DNA of 64,000 bases from Thermoleophilia bacterium (GTDB lineage: Bacteria; Actinomycetota; Thermoleophilia; RBG-16-64-13): positions 357,455-421,454 of the forward strand of contig JAOAGT010000001.1 of assembly GCA_026415615.1 (NCBI GenBank), in the 5' to 3' direction. Under the pieces are notes generated by a model. That model was given only the letters and a program-made list of their open reading frames with translations, had not been told where the DNA came from and ran no database searches. The position numbers were made by a program, and so were the translations under genes. Positions within the stretch are counted from its first letter, which is position 1, and each line of letters opens with the position of its first letter. Below are positions 45,705 through 54,541 of this stretch, piece after piece.

Positions 45705-46998
45705 GCGTTACACAACTCCAGAAATGGCCGCGGTCTGGACAGACCGGGCGCGAATGGAAGCCTGGCTGCAAGTGGAGCTTGCGGTGTGTGAGGCGTGGGC
45801 TCGTCTCGGGCGTATTCCGCGCGAGGCCGTAGAAGAGATAAAGGCCAAGGCGACTTTTGATGTGGAGCGAGTCAAGCAGATCGAGGAGACAACGCAGCAT
45901 GATGTAATAGCCTTTGTTAGCTGCGTATCGGAAAACGTTGGGGAGTGCTCCAAGTACATCCATTTTGGACTTACTTCCTCTGACGTGCTGGACACCGGCC
46001 TTGCGCTCCAGCTCAAGGAAGCCGGAAGGCTTCTTATAGACGAAACTAGGCGACTGGGCCTGGTTCTTAAGGAGCGAGCTCTGGAGCACCAGCACACGGT
46101 GATGGTGGGGCGCACACACGGAGTGCATGCCGAGCCCATAACATTCGGGATGGTGCTAGGTCTGTGGGCCTTTGAAATCAAGCGCGGACTGGAGCGTCTT
46201 GAGCGGGCGTTGAAGCAAGTGTCGGTAGGCAAGATATCGGGGGCTGTTGGTACCTACGCTAACGTTGAACCTGAGGTTGAGCGCATCGCTCTGTCCCTGC
46301 TTGGGCTGGAGCCAGCTCCAATTTCCACGCAGATTGTGCAGCGTGACCGTCATGCTGAGTTCATGGCTGCCTTGGCCTTGCTGGCCACTAGCATTGAGAA
46401 GATCGCGCTGCAGATTCGCCATTACCAACGAACCGAGGTGCTTGAAGCAGAAGAGTACTTTGCTCCGGGGCAGAAAGGTTCCTCAGCTATGCCCCACAAG
46501 CGCAATCCGATTATTTCCGAGCGTCTTTGTGGCCAGGCGCGCATCATTAGGGCCAATATGCTTGCTGCCTTTGAAAACGTGCCTCTATGGCACGAGCGAG
46601 ACATAAGCCACTCAAGCGTAGAGCGTGTCATATTACCGGACAGCACGATGCTTCTTCACTACATGTTGAAGAAGGCGCGCTGGCTGGTGGAGAAGCTGGT
46701 TATCTACCCCGAGAACATGCTCGCCAATATGGAGCGAAGCTATGGTCTTCTTTACAGCCAGCGGGTACTGTTGGCTCTGATAGAGGCTGGGATGCTGCGG
46801 GACGACGCGTATGCCGTTGTGCAGCGTAATGCCATGCGGGCCTGGCAGGAGAAGGTGTCTTTTCTTGCCTTGCTTAGGGCGGATCCTGAGGTGTCAAGCC
46901 GCTTAACAGAGGAACAGCTGGAGGCTTGCTTTGACCCTGCCTACCATTTGCGGAACATGGGGGTCATCTTCGAGCGAGTGGCTGCTCTTGAGTGGTAG
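45697..46998 (+). CDS. purB: Adenylosuccinate lyase
   Basis: PurB splits fumarate from SAICAR and from adenylosuccinate, serving two steps of purine synthesis. The 433-residue protein begins [13 protein letters not shown] and carries [27 protein letters not shown] and the catalytic signature [12 protein letters not shown]. It starts 8 bp inside purE. A SAICAR synthetase gene (purC) often follows purB; none is present here, and purS is next. Confidence 0.97.
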   Translation: MIERYTTPEMAAVWTDRARMEAWLQVELAVCEAWARLGRIPREAVEEIKAKATFDVERVKQIEETTQHDVIAFVSCVSENVGECSKYIHFGLTSSDVLDTGLALQLKEAGRLLIDETRRLGLVLKERALEHQHTVMVGRTHGVHAEPITFGMVLGLWAFEIKRGLERLERALKQVSVGKISGAVGTYANVEPEVERIALSLLGLEPAPISTQIVQRDRHAEFMAALALLATSIEKIALQIRHYQRTEVLEAEEYFAPGQKGSSAMPHKRNPIISERLCGQARIIRANMLAAFENVPLWHERDISHSSVERVILPDSTMLLHYMLKKARWLVEKLVIYPENMLANMERSYGLLYSQRVLLALIEAGMLRDDAYAVVQRNAMRAWQEKVSFLALLRADPEVSSRLTEEQLEACFDPAYHLRNMGVIFERVAALEW

Positions 46999-47035
46999 AG
47001 CCAGAGGTGTCGGTGCCGGGTAAGGGGGTAGTGCT

Positions 47036-47311
47036 TTGTTTAGAGCGGCAGTGTACGTCACTCCCAAGCGCGGGGTCGTCGATCCCCAAGGAGCCGCCGT
47101 TGAGCGAGCGCTTCCTGCGCTGGGACATGCGAATGTAAGCAATATTCGAGTGGGTAGGTACATCACTCTGGAGATACAAGAAGAGGACCTAGAGCAAGCC
47201 AAAGCACAGGTGGACGACATGTGTCGCCGGCTCCTGGCGAATCCCATCATCGAAGACTACTCCTTTGAGTTGTTTCCGATACAACAAGAGGACACCAAGG
47301 GGGGAGCTTGA
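47036..47311 (+). CDS. purS: FGAM synthase subunit PurS
   Basis: A 91-residue PurS: FRAAVYVTPKRGVVDPQG, a helix with RALPALGH and a strand with VRVGRYITL-like RVGRYITLEI, plus CRRLLANPIIEDYSFE. It bridges PurQ and PurL in the three-part FGAM synthase. The start is TTG 47036 with AAGGGGG upstream. The stop is one base before the purQ GTG. Confidence 0.93.
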   Translation: MFRAAVYVTPKRGVVDPQGAAVERALPALGHANVSNIRVGRYITLEIQEEDLEQAKAQVDDMCRRLLANPIIEDYSFELFPIQQEDTKGGA

Positions 47312-47312
47312 A

Positions 47313-48032
47313 GTGGGCTCGGGTAGGGTCAGGTTTGGCATTGTTGTGTTTCCAGGCACCAATTGCGAATACGACACCTACCACGCTCTTTCTACCTTTC
47401 CTGAGGCTGAGCCGTACTACCTCTGGCACAAGGACCACGAGCTTTGGAGTCCCGACTGTGTGATTCTTCCCGGTGGCTTTTCGTACGGCGATTATCTACG
47501 AGCGGGGGCTATAGCGCGGTTTAGCCCTATCATGCAAGAAGTCGCGGCGTTCGCAGCTGGCGGGGGCCTGGTTCTGGGTATTTGCAACGGCTTTCAGGTC
47601 TTAACCGAGGCTCACTTGCTTCACGGTGCCTTGCGGCGTAACCGGGGACTTCGCTTCATTTGTCATGCCCAATACTTGAGGGTAGAAAGAAACGACACCC
47701 CGTTCACCAGATGTTTTAGCCCTGGACAAGTCATACAGATACCTGTTAACCACAACGAGGGCAACTGGACCGCCGGCTCCGAGCGCCTGGCTGAAATCGA
47801 ACAGCGGGGTCTCGTGGTTTTTCGCTATTGTGATGCGGAGGGAAACGTGACCGAGGAGGCAAACCCCAACGGAGCTACCAACAATGTGGCAGGATTGCTG
47901 AGCGACGACGGCAACATCCTGGGAATGATGCCCCATCCGGAAAGGGTGTGCGAGGCAATCCTTGGGGGAACCGACGGACGGGGCATTTTTCAGTCAATTA
48001 TTGACAGCGTTTTGGAGGCGCGAGGCGGGTAG
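47313..48032 (+). CDS. purQ: FGAM synthase glutaminase subunit PurQ
   Basis: A class I glutamine amidotransferase with VFPGTNCEYD, the LPGGFSYGDYLRAGAIA loop, the nucleophile cysteine in LGICNGFQVL, and the late MMPHPERVCE with the histidine and glutamate of the triad. It feeds ammonia to PurL. GTG 47313 follows GGGGAG. The upstream in-frame start at 47265 lies inside purS and is less likely. Confidence 0.95.
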   Translation: MGSGRVRFGIVVFPGTNCEYDTYHALSTFPEAEPYYLWHKDHELWSPDCVILPGGFSYGDYLRAGAIARFSPIMQEVAAFAAGGGLVLGICNGFQVLTEAHLLHGALRRNRGLRFICHAQYLRVERNDTPFTRCFSPGQVIQIPVNHNEGNWTAGSERLAEIEQRGLVVFRYCDAEGNVTEEANPNGATNNVAGLLSDDGNILGMMPHPERVCEAILGGTDGRGIFQSIIDSVLEARGG

Positions 48033-48093
48033 GATCGCCTGGGGCGGCGCTCCAAGTGGGTGGCACGAAGCAGCAAGTAAGGAGGGTCTCAAA

Positions 48094-48333
48094 GTGGCCG
48101 ATCACGTGTACTGTCCTCGCTGTGGTGCGCGGGACTCATTTATCAAAGGCTACCTGCCCGAAACCTGCCTGTGCCGGATTTGTCAAAGCCAACTTGACTG
48201 GCGTGAGATTCCCAACTGCGGACCCGACTGTAAACCTGCCCCAGAACCTCCGGAGCAGGGGAAGGATACGGGAGGCGAAGCAGCAGGCGGCGAAACGCAG
48301 TCGGCCGGTACTGGCCAATCGCAGCAGGGCTAA
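48094..48333 (+). CDS. Small zinc-ribbon protein between purQ and purL
   Basis: This 79-residue ORF starts at GTG 48094 behind AAGGAGG. It has CPRCG and CLCRIC pairs, spaced about 22 residues apart, and a CGPDC near residue 40, so it likely binds zinc. The tail is a disordered Gly/Glu/Gln-rich stretch. It sits 61 bp after purQ and 14 bp before purL, so it is cotranscribed with the FGAM synthase genes. I recognise no family and assign no function. Confidence 0.65.
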   Translation: MADHVYCPRCGARDSFIKGYLPETCLCRICQSQLDWREIPNCGPDCKPAPEPPEQGKDTGGEAAGGETQSAGTGQSQQG

Positions 48334-48347
48334 GGCAGGAGCAAAGG

Positions 48348-50642
48348 ATGCCGGAGCTTTACGAACAGCTAGGCCTTACCCACGCTGAATACCAGCAAAT
48401 CTGCGCCATCCAGGGGAGAGAGCCCACACACGTTGAGCTCGCCATGTACTCTCTCATGTGGAGTGAGCATTGTGGCTACAAACACTCCAAGAAGCTGCTC
48501 AAGCGTTTCCCTACCCAGGGTGAGCGAGTTCTTCAGGGTCCGGGGGAAAACGCTGGCATAGTGGATATTGGCGGCGGACTAGCGGTGGCCATGAAAATCG
48601 AGAGCCACAACCACCCTTCGGCTGTTGAGCCCTATCAAGGGGCTGCTACTGGAGTGGGGGGGATCATCCGGGATGTATTTGCCATGGGAGCTCGACCCAT
48701 TTGTAGCCTCGACTCTCTGCGTTTTGGGGAGATCTTGCCTCCACCCGGTCCTAAAACTCAGGGACAAGGAGGGCGCCCGTTACGCAATGTCGAACGCCAG
48801 CGCTATTTGTTTGAGCAGGTGGTAGCTGGAGTAGGCGGCTACGGCAACTGCATGGGCATTCCCACGGTAGGCGGTGAGGTGTACTTTGAGGATGCCTACT
48901 CCGGAAATTGTCTTGTCAACGTGATGACGGTGGGGCTTGTTCCCCACGAGCAGATCGTGCGCAGCCGCGCCTCAGGTGTGGGCAACTATGTTGTCCTCAT
49001 CGGTTCTAAGACGGGGCGTGACGGGATCGGCGGCGCAAGCGTTCTTGCCAGCCAGGTCTTTGACGAGACTCTCGAGGAGAAGCGGCCTTCGGTGCAGGTG
49101 GGGGATCCCTTCACTGAAAAAAAGCTGCTAGAAGCCTGCCTCGAGATGCTACGCCAGAAGCTGCTTGTAGCACTTCAAGATCTGGGTGCTGCCGGGATCA
49201 CTTCCTCTTCCAGCGAAATGGCGGCTAAAGGAGACGTAGGTATCGATTTACACGCCGACCGTGTACCTCTCCGTGAGCCGGATATGGAGCCGTGGGAGAT
49301 CATGATCAGCGAAAGCCAGGAGCGCATGCTTGCCGTGGTGGAACCGGCCAAGTGGCAAACGGTTAAGGCAGTTTGTGAGCGTTGGGACCTGGATGCTACG
49401 GTGGTGGGTGAGGTCACCGCCACCAAACGTTTGCGCGTCTATTACCGCGGGGAGCTGGTAGGTGACATGGACGCAAAGGCATTAGCTGAGGCCCCGGCTT
49501 ACGATGTTCCCCAGACCCGGCCGGCCCACGAGGTGGACCAGCCTCTCGATCCGGCGAATTATCCCGCGCCGTCTGTCTCGCTTGCCGAGATCCTTCTGGA
49601 TCTGGTTGGTTCGCCCAACATTTGCAGTCGTCGCTGGATTTGGGAGCAGTATGATCATCAGGTCCAGTTGAATACAGTCATACTTCCTGGGGGAGATGCT
49701 GCGCTTCTACGTATTAAGAAAACGGGAGCCGGCATAGCGGTCTGCACCGATGGCAATGGGCGCCGAACCTACCTCGACCCCTACAGGGGAGGAAAGGAAG
49801 CGGTTTGCGAGGCAGCCCGAAATGTTTCTTGTGTAGGAGCTACCCCCGTAGCTATAACCAATTGCCTCAATTTCGGCGATCCGGACAATCCGACCATTGC
49901 CTATCAGCTAGCCCGGGCCATCGAGGGCATGGCCGAAGCCTGCGAAGCACTCGGCTTGCCAGTGATCTCCGGCAATGTCTCCCTTTACAACGAGAGCTTT
50001 GGGGAAGCAATTTACCCCACTCCAATCGTGGGAATGCTGGGTTTGCTTGATGACGTCACCAAGCATTGCACGGCGGGATTTAAATCTGAGGGCGACCCAA
50101 TCTTCTTGCTTGGTGAGGCGTTGCCAGCCCTGGACGGCTCGGAGTACCAAAAGAGGTGGTTTGCTCAAGTGTCTGGCAGACCGTTTGGCCGCATTCCTGA
50201 TGTCGATCTTAAAGCCGAGGCGGCGCTGCAGAGGGCACTGAGGACGGCCATTGCTCAGGGCTTGCTGCGTTCGGCTCATGACGTGTCGGATGGCGGCTTA
50301 GCGGTGGCGATAGCGGAGTCTTGCCTTGCGGGTGGGATAGGCGCGGTAGTTGATCTTGGCCTCTTACCCTGGCCTGACCTGCGCCTCGATCTCGCTCTCT
50401 TTGGCGAGACATCGAGTCTTGTGGTGGTCTCCTTACCGGCGGAGAATCGGAGTCGCTTGCACGACGTTTGCGCGAAGTGTGGGGTACCGGTGCGGCAAAT
50501 CGGCGTGGTGACTGGCGACAGACTTGTTTTTTCTTCCGAACCAAACGCCAACCTCAAGGCGGTAATTTCGCTTTCCCTAGATAGCGTGAAAGAGGCCTTT
50601 GACCGGGGTCTGGTAAAGGCGTTGGGTGAGTGGCCACTCTGA
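48348..50642 (+). CDS. purL: FGAM synthase large subunit PurL (small, PurSQ-dependent type)
   Basis: The 764-residue length is that of the short PurL that works with PurS and PurQ. Motifs include LMWSEHCGYKHSK, AMKIESHNHPSAVEPYQGAATGVGG and GMIGVLG-like sequences near the second half. Two AIRS-like halves are visible, with GDGR-type loops (TDGNGRRTYLDPY) and SDGGLAVAIAESCLA. ATG 48348 follows GGAGCAAAGG. Its stop overlaps the purF start as TGATG. Confidence 0.96.
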   Translation: MPELYEQLGLTHAEYQQICAIQGREPTHVELAMYSLMWSEHCGYKHSKKLLKRFPTQGERVLQGPGENAGIVDIGGGLAVAMKIESHNHPSAVEPYQGAATGVGGIIRDVFAMGARPICSLDSLRFGEILPPPGPKTQGQGGRPLRNVERQRYLFEQVVAGVGGYGNCMGIPTVGGEVYFEDAYSGNCLVNVMTVGLVPHEQIVRSRASGVGNYVVLIGSKTGRDGIGGASVLASQVFDETLEEKRPSVQVGDPFTEKKLLEACLEMLRQKLLVALQDLGAAGITSSSSEMAAKGDVGIDLHADRVPLREPDMEPWEIMISESQERMLAVVEPAKWQTVKAVCERWDLDATVVGEVTATKRLRVYYRGELVGDMDAKALAEAPAYDVPQTRPAHEVDQPLDPANYPAPSVSLAEILLDLVGSPNICSRRWIWEQYDHQVQLNTVILPGGDAALLRIKKTGAGIAVCTDGNGRRTYLDPYRGGKEAVCEAARNVSCVGATPVAITNCLNFGDPDNPTIAYQLARAIEGMAEACEALGLPVISGNVSLYNESFGEAIYPTPIVGMLGLLDDVTKHCTAGFKSEGDPIFLLGEALPALDGSEYQKRWFAQVSGRPFGRIPDVDLKAEAALQRALRTAIAQGLLRSAHDVSDGGLAVAIAESCLAGGIGAVVDLGLLPWPDLRLDLALFGETSSLVVVSLPAENRSRLHDVCAKCGVPVRQIGVVTGDRLVFSSEPNANLKAVISLSLDSVKEAFDRGLVKALGEWPL

Positions 50643-52150
50643 TGCGAGACTGTCCTTTGGGATGCCGACTGTGCCAGCCGGACTGTGGTCATCTCCCAGC
50701 TCTGGGGCGTCCGGAGCTGGTCGAGGGACCTCGTGAGCAATGTGGAATTTTCGGGATCTATGCTCCCGAGATGGATGTGGCAAGGCTTACGTTTTTTGCC
50801 TTGTACGCCCTGCAACATCGCGGTCAAGAGTCAGCTGGCATTGCAGTCACGGATGGAATACGCCTGGTGGTGCATAAAGACATGGGACTGGTCTCCCAGG
50901 TGTTTGAGGAGGAGACTCTGCGCTCACTGCCAGGGAACTTGGCCATCGGCCATGTGCGCTATTCCACTACGGGCTCAAGCGAGATGAGAAATGCCCAGCC
51001 TTTTGCCCGTACCCGCGACGGGTCGTTTATTGCTCTTGCACACAATGGCAATCTAGTGAACACCGACGAGCTGCGCGAAGGGCTTTTGCGAAACGGCCAT
51101 GTGTTTGAAAGCACCTCGGACACCGAGGTCATTGCTGCGCTCCTGGCTGAGCATCCATCTAGCGACATACGGGATGCTCTCAGGGACGTCATTCCGCGGC
51201 TTCGGGGCGCCTTCAGCGCGGTCCTTCTCACCAAGGACGAGGTGGTTGGCTTCCGCGATCCCTACGGGATAAGGCCGCTTGTACTGGGCAGACTGGACAA
51301 TCGCTACTGTTTGGCCAGCGAGACTGTAGGGCTTGACATTGTGGGGGCGCGCTTTGTGCGGGAGATTGAGCCAGGCGAGATGTGTGTGCTTAACGAAAGC
51401 GGCTACCACGTCGAGCAGGTCGTGGACAGACGGCGAGAGGCTCTGTGTGTTTTTGAGTTCATCTACTTTGCTCGCCCCGACTCGATCATGAAAGGGCAAA
51501 CCCTTTATGAGGCGCGTCGCCGGATGGGCGAGGAGCTAGCGGCGGAATCCCCGGTCGATGCGGACCTGGTTATTCCCGTGCCCGACACTGGCACCTCGGC
51601 TGCTATTGGCTTTGCCGCTCGCAGCGGGATTCCTTTTGGTGAGGCGCTCATTAAGAATCGCTATATCGCAAGGACGTTTATCAATCCTGACGATCGGATT
51701 AGGAAACTCGGCATCCGGATGAAGTTCAACACCTTGAACTCAGCCATTAAGGATAAGCGGCTCGTGGTTGTGGATGACTCCATCGTGCGCGGCAACACCA
51801 CTCGCGCGTTGGTTAGCGTGTTATTCGAGGCAGGGGCAAAAGAAGTCCACTTGCGGATAAGCTCTCCTCCCATCATCTATCCTTGCTTCTACGGCATCGA
51901 CATGGCCAGTCAGGACGAGTTCATCGCTTTTGGAAAGACGCTGGATCAGATTGCTCAAGAGCTGGGCGCGACGTCTTTGGCATACTTGTCTTTGGACGGC
52001 CTTATGCGGGCCACAGGCGTCAAGGACGCAACCAACACTTTTTGTGCGGCCTGCTTTACCGGTGAGTATCCCTGCGAGGTGCCGGAGTCGCTTAGGCTCT
52101 CGAAGTTTCGCTTTGAGTCAGGACCTCTTGTAACAGCTGAGTCACGCTAG
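50642..52150 (+). CDS. purF: Amidophosphoribosyltransferase, Fe-S type, with cysteine-rich propeptide
   Basis: PurF makes phosphoribosylamine from PRPP and glutamine, the first committed purine step. The catalytic cysteine of EQCGIFGIY lies at residue 34, so a 33-residue propeptide must be removed. The PRPP loop VVVDDSIVRGNTT is present. Cysteines in ALCVFEF, YPCFYG and FCAACFTG match the [4Fe-4S] ligands of the Bacillus-type enzyme. The propeptide itself holds C4, C8, C11 and C15, which is unusual. ATG 50642 overlaps purL; GTG 50630 is an alternative. The last 59 bp are shared, convergently, with the ABC ATPase gene. Confidence 0.96.
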   Translation: MRDCPLGCRLCQPDCGHLPALGRPELVEGPREQCGIFGIYAPEMDVARLTFFALYALQHRGQESAGIAVTDGIRLVVHKDMGLVSQVFEEETLRSLPGNLAIGHVRYSTTGSSEMRNAQPFARTRDGSFIALAHNGNLVNTDELREGLLRNGHVFESTSDTEVIAALLAEHPSSDIRDALRDVIPRLRGAFSAVLLTKDEVVGFRDPYGIRPLVLGRLDNRYCLASETVGLDIVGARFVREIEPGEMCVLNESGYHVEQVVDRRREALCVFEFIYFARPDSIMKGQTLYEARRRMGEELAAESPVDADLVIPVPDTGTSAAIGFAARSGIPFGEALIKNRYIARTFINPDDRIRKLGIRMKFNTLNSAIKDKRLVVVDDSIVRGNTTRALVSVLFEAGAKEVHLRISSPPIIYPCFYGIDMASQDEFIAFGKTLDQIAQELGATSLAYLSLDGLMRATGVKDATNTFCAACFTGEYPCEVPESLRLSKFRFESGPLVTAESR

Positions 52151-53393
52151 TGACCTTGCGGGCTCCTTTACGGAGGAGCTCGTCTGTAAGAAGAACGGCC
52201 CTACCATCGGCAAGATCGCGGGTCGCAGTAGGCGGATCGTCGAATACAAGAACTCTTGTTGGTTCTTTGTCCTTCTGGGGCCCGACTTGTCTTTGTTCCA
52301 GAGTCCTCAGGGCTACGTCAAGAAGAGCGAGATTGCCCCGGCCAAAGTACACGGGAGCTACGATGAGAACGTCGGCCTCAAGAGCGAGTCTTAGACACTC
52401 GTCTATCGCTTCTTGATCGAAAGGCTCAAAAGGAGCCGAGGATACGACCTCCAGTTGGTATCGTTGCGCGGTGGAGTAATCACTGTCAAGCACGCTCACT
52501 ATCCCCACGCTGGGAGCAAAACCGTGAAGGACAAGTTCTTCGAGCAGAGGCGAAGCCGCCCCGCCTCCAGCCAGGACATGGATCTTCTTGCGTTGTCGCG
52601 TTTCGCTCACTGATTGGGCTCTCGTCCAAAGAGGGGTCACGTAAGGGCGCTGCCCTTGATGGTGCACCACTACTCTCACCTTAAAGACCTCGAGTATCAA
52701 GGCGGGGTCAAGCACTTGATGGGGGGTTCCTCTCGCTACGATCTGGCCGCGGTCAAGCACTACGAGTTCTCGACAGTACTGCGAGGCTACGTTGATGTCA
52801 TGTAGAACTACCAGGATAGTCCGGCCTTGTTGGTTAAGGGTGGTAAGTAGCTGCATTACTGCCAGCTGATGGTTTAGGTCAAGGTTGTTTAGCGGCTCGT
52901 CAAGTAGTAGAACGGGCGTATCCTGGGCTAGGGTTTGGGCAAGCACCACACGCTGAAGTTCGCCCCCCGATAGCTGGGTTACTGGTCGCGTGGCGAGGTT
53001 ATCAATCCCTACGGCCCGTAGGGCAGCCATGGTCTTCTCGTGATCCAGATGCTGCAGGGCGTGAAACTCCCATAGGCTGTGATGAGTGTATCTGCCCATG
53101 GCCACCGTCTCATAAACGGTGAAGTTAAAGTCCAGATGGAAGCTTTGCGGCACCACGCCGATGCGCCGGGCGATTTCTCTGGGGCTGAACGAACGCAAGG
53201 GCGCATTCTCAAGGAACACTTGTCCCGTACTGGGGTGAAGAGCTCCCGAGAGTACCCGCAGCAGCGTAGTCTTGCCCGAGCCGTTTGGGCCTAGTAGGGC
53301 GGCAAAGGTGCCCGAGGGTATGTCCAAGTCAAGCGGTCCGAGGACGGCGTTTCCATTAAACCGGACGCAAATGTCTTTGGCGCTAAGTGTCAT
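52092..53393 (-). CDS. BtuD-like ABC transporter ATPase with C-terminal extension
   Basis: The first about 255 residues are an FecCD/BtuCD-type ATPase: Walker A GPNGSGKTT, Q-loop VPQSFHLDFNF, signature LSGGELQRVVLAQ and Walker B VLLLDEPLNNLDL, then VLHDINVASQYC. The remaining about 180 residues form an extra domain. It begins with HVLAGGGAASPLLEELVLHG and includes ALEADVLIVAPVYFGRGNLALLD, reminiscent of a nucleotide-binding alpha/beta fold; I do not recognise it. The start is ATG 53393 with AGGAGC close upstream. With btuC and btuF, and under a cobalamin riboswitch, it most likely energises vitamin B12 import. Confidence 0.85.
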   Translation of the reverse strand: MTLSAKDICVRFNGNAVLGPLDLDIPSGTFAALLGPNGSGKTTLLRVLSGALHPSTGQVFLENAPLRSFSPREIARRIGVVPQSFHLDFNFTVYETVAMGRYTHHSLWEFHALQHLDHEKTMAALRAVGIDNLATRPVTQLSGGELQRVVLAQTLAQDTPVLLLDEPLNNLDLNHQLAVMQLLTTLNQQGRTILVVLHDINVASQYCRELVVLDRGQIVARGTPHQVLDPALILEVFKVRVVVHHQGQRPYVTPLWTRAQSVSETRQRKKIHVLAGGGAASPLLEELVLHGFAPSVGIVSVLDSDYSTAQRYQLEVVSSAPFEPFDQEAIDECLRLALEADVLIVAPVYFGRGNLALLDVALRTLEQRQVGPQKDKEPTRVLVFDDPPTATRDLADGRAVLLTDELLRKGARKVTSVTQLLQEVLTQSETSRA

Positions 53394-53397
53394 GCTC

Positions 53398-54441
53398 CTA
53401 CACCCCGCGATGTGCGCGCAAGAGATACAGGAAGAAGGGACCGCCGCAAGCAGCCGTGATGATGCCCACGGGAATTTCGGCTGGGGCAAGAACGGTGCGC
53501 GCAATGGTGTCAGCTATCAGCAACAGAAAACCTCCAAAGAGAGCTGTGGCCGGCAGTAGTCTGCGATGATCCGGCCCTACAAGTAAGCGCATGATGTGAG
53601 GCACCATTAGGCCCACAAAGCCGATCAGTCCGGTGAACGCAACTGCGGCAGCAGTGACGAGGGAGGCGACCAGCATCACATTACGGCGCGTCTTGTAGCT
53701 GTCAATTCCGAGTTGCTGAGCTCTCTCTTCACCTAGCAGGAGCAAGTTAAGGTGACGTGACATGAACCATAGGTAGATAACAGCAGCAACAGTAACCGGG
53801 AGGACAATCAGAACCTTGGGCCACGTCGAAGCACCCAGTCCTCCCATCAACCACACCATAACGGTATGCAAGTCTTTTTCCGTAGCCACCATTATGAAAG
53901 ACATGACGGCCGTCAGGGTGGAGCCAACAGCCACACCAGCAAGAAGAAGCGCTGAACTTCCGGTTCTCCCAGAAAACGTAGCTAGCCGGTAGACGAGAAA
54001 CGCGGCCAGCGAGGCACCTACAAAAGCAAAAATGGGCACTCGGTAAATGCCCAGGGTTTGGAGCGGCCTGAAAAGTATGGCGATGGTTCCGCCCAGGGCA
54101 GCCCCGGCTGAAACCCCAAGTAGGTAGGGTTCAGCCAAGGGATTGCGGAATATTCCTTGAAAGCCGGCCCCGGCGCAGGAAAGAGCGGCACCGGCGGCAA
54201 GGGCCATCAGGATGCGAGGGATGCGCAGGTCCAAAAGCAAACCGGGGGCCCAGGAGGGAAAGTTGCCCGCGGCGTCCCGTCCTTCACGAAGGAGGGCAAG
54301 TAGTACTCTCAGGGTCTGGGAGGGGGTAAGACCAGCTGCCCCCACTGCCAGAGCGAGAACGATCGCCCCGAGTAGCCCGGCGACGAGAAGGCCAACGACA
54401 AGAGAGTAACGTGCGCGCGGGCGGCGGCTGTCAGAGCGCAG
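53398..54441 (-). CDS. btuC: BtuC-like permease, apparently initiated at CTG
   Basis: A FecCD/BtuC-family permease with about ten helices. Conserved stretches include LRIPRILMALAAGAALSCAGAGFQGIFRNPLAEPYLLGVSAG, the cytosolic coupling helix GEERAQQLG and GFVGLMVPHIMRLLVGPDHRRLLP. GTG 54345 would cut off the first helix. The frame is open upstream to TGA at 54501 and encodes that helix (YSLVVGLLVAGLLGAIVL), but it contains no ATG, GTG or TTG. CTG 54441 stands 6 nt after GGAGG, giving 347 residues, a normal length. The start lies in the loop of a 14-bp hairpin. Confidence 0.88.
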   Translation of the reverse strand: MRSDSRRPRARYSLVVGLLVAGLLGAIVLALAVGAAGLTPSQTLRVLLALLREGRDAAGNFPSWAPGLLLDLRIPRILMALAAGAALSCAGAGFQGIFRNPLAEPYLLGVSAGAALGGTIAILFRPLQTLGIYRVPIFAFVGASLAAFLVYRLATFSGRTGSSALLLAGVAVGSTLTAVMSFIMVATEKDLHTVMVWLMGGLGASTWPKVLIVLPVTVAAVIYLWFMSRHLNLLLLGEERAQQLGIDSYKTRRNVMLVASLVTAAAVAFTGLIGFVGLMVPHIMRLLVGPDHRRLLPATALFGGFLLLIADTIARTVLAPAEIPVGIITAACGGPFFLYLLRAHRGV

Positions 54442-54464
54442 TGACGCCCTCCGCCCGCGCGCAC
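54411..54464 (-). promoter_or_regulatory. 14-bp GC-rich hairpin enclosing the btuC start site
   Basis: A perfect inverted repeat (54411-54424 with 54451-54464) leaves a 26-nt loop. On the minus-strand transcript this loop holds the CTG start codon of btuC and part of its GGAGG. The hairpin could tune translation of btuC relative to btuF, or act as a partial terminator between them. Confidence 0.6.
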
Positions 54465-54541
54465 CCCTTATGCTCAGGCCCTTTTCCGTCTTAGCGCCTC
54501 ACCTGTTGAAGTCTTTCCAAACCCGTGTTTGTTCGCCAGCC

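Noticed and set aside
53398..54345. GTG 54345 as start of btuC
   Set aside because: The family's first transmembrane helix is encoded directly upstream in the same frame, and CTG 54441 has GGAGG at ideal spacing.
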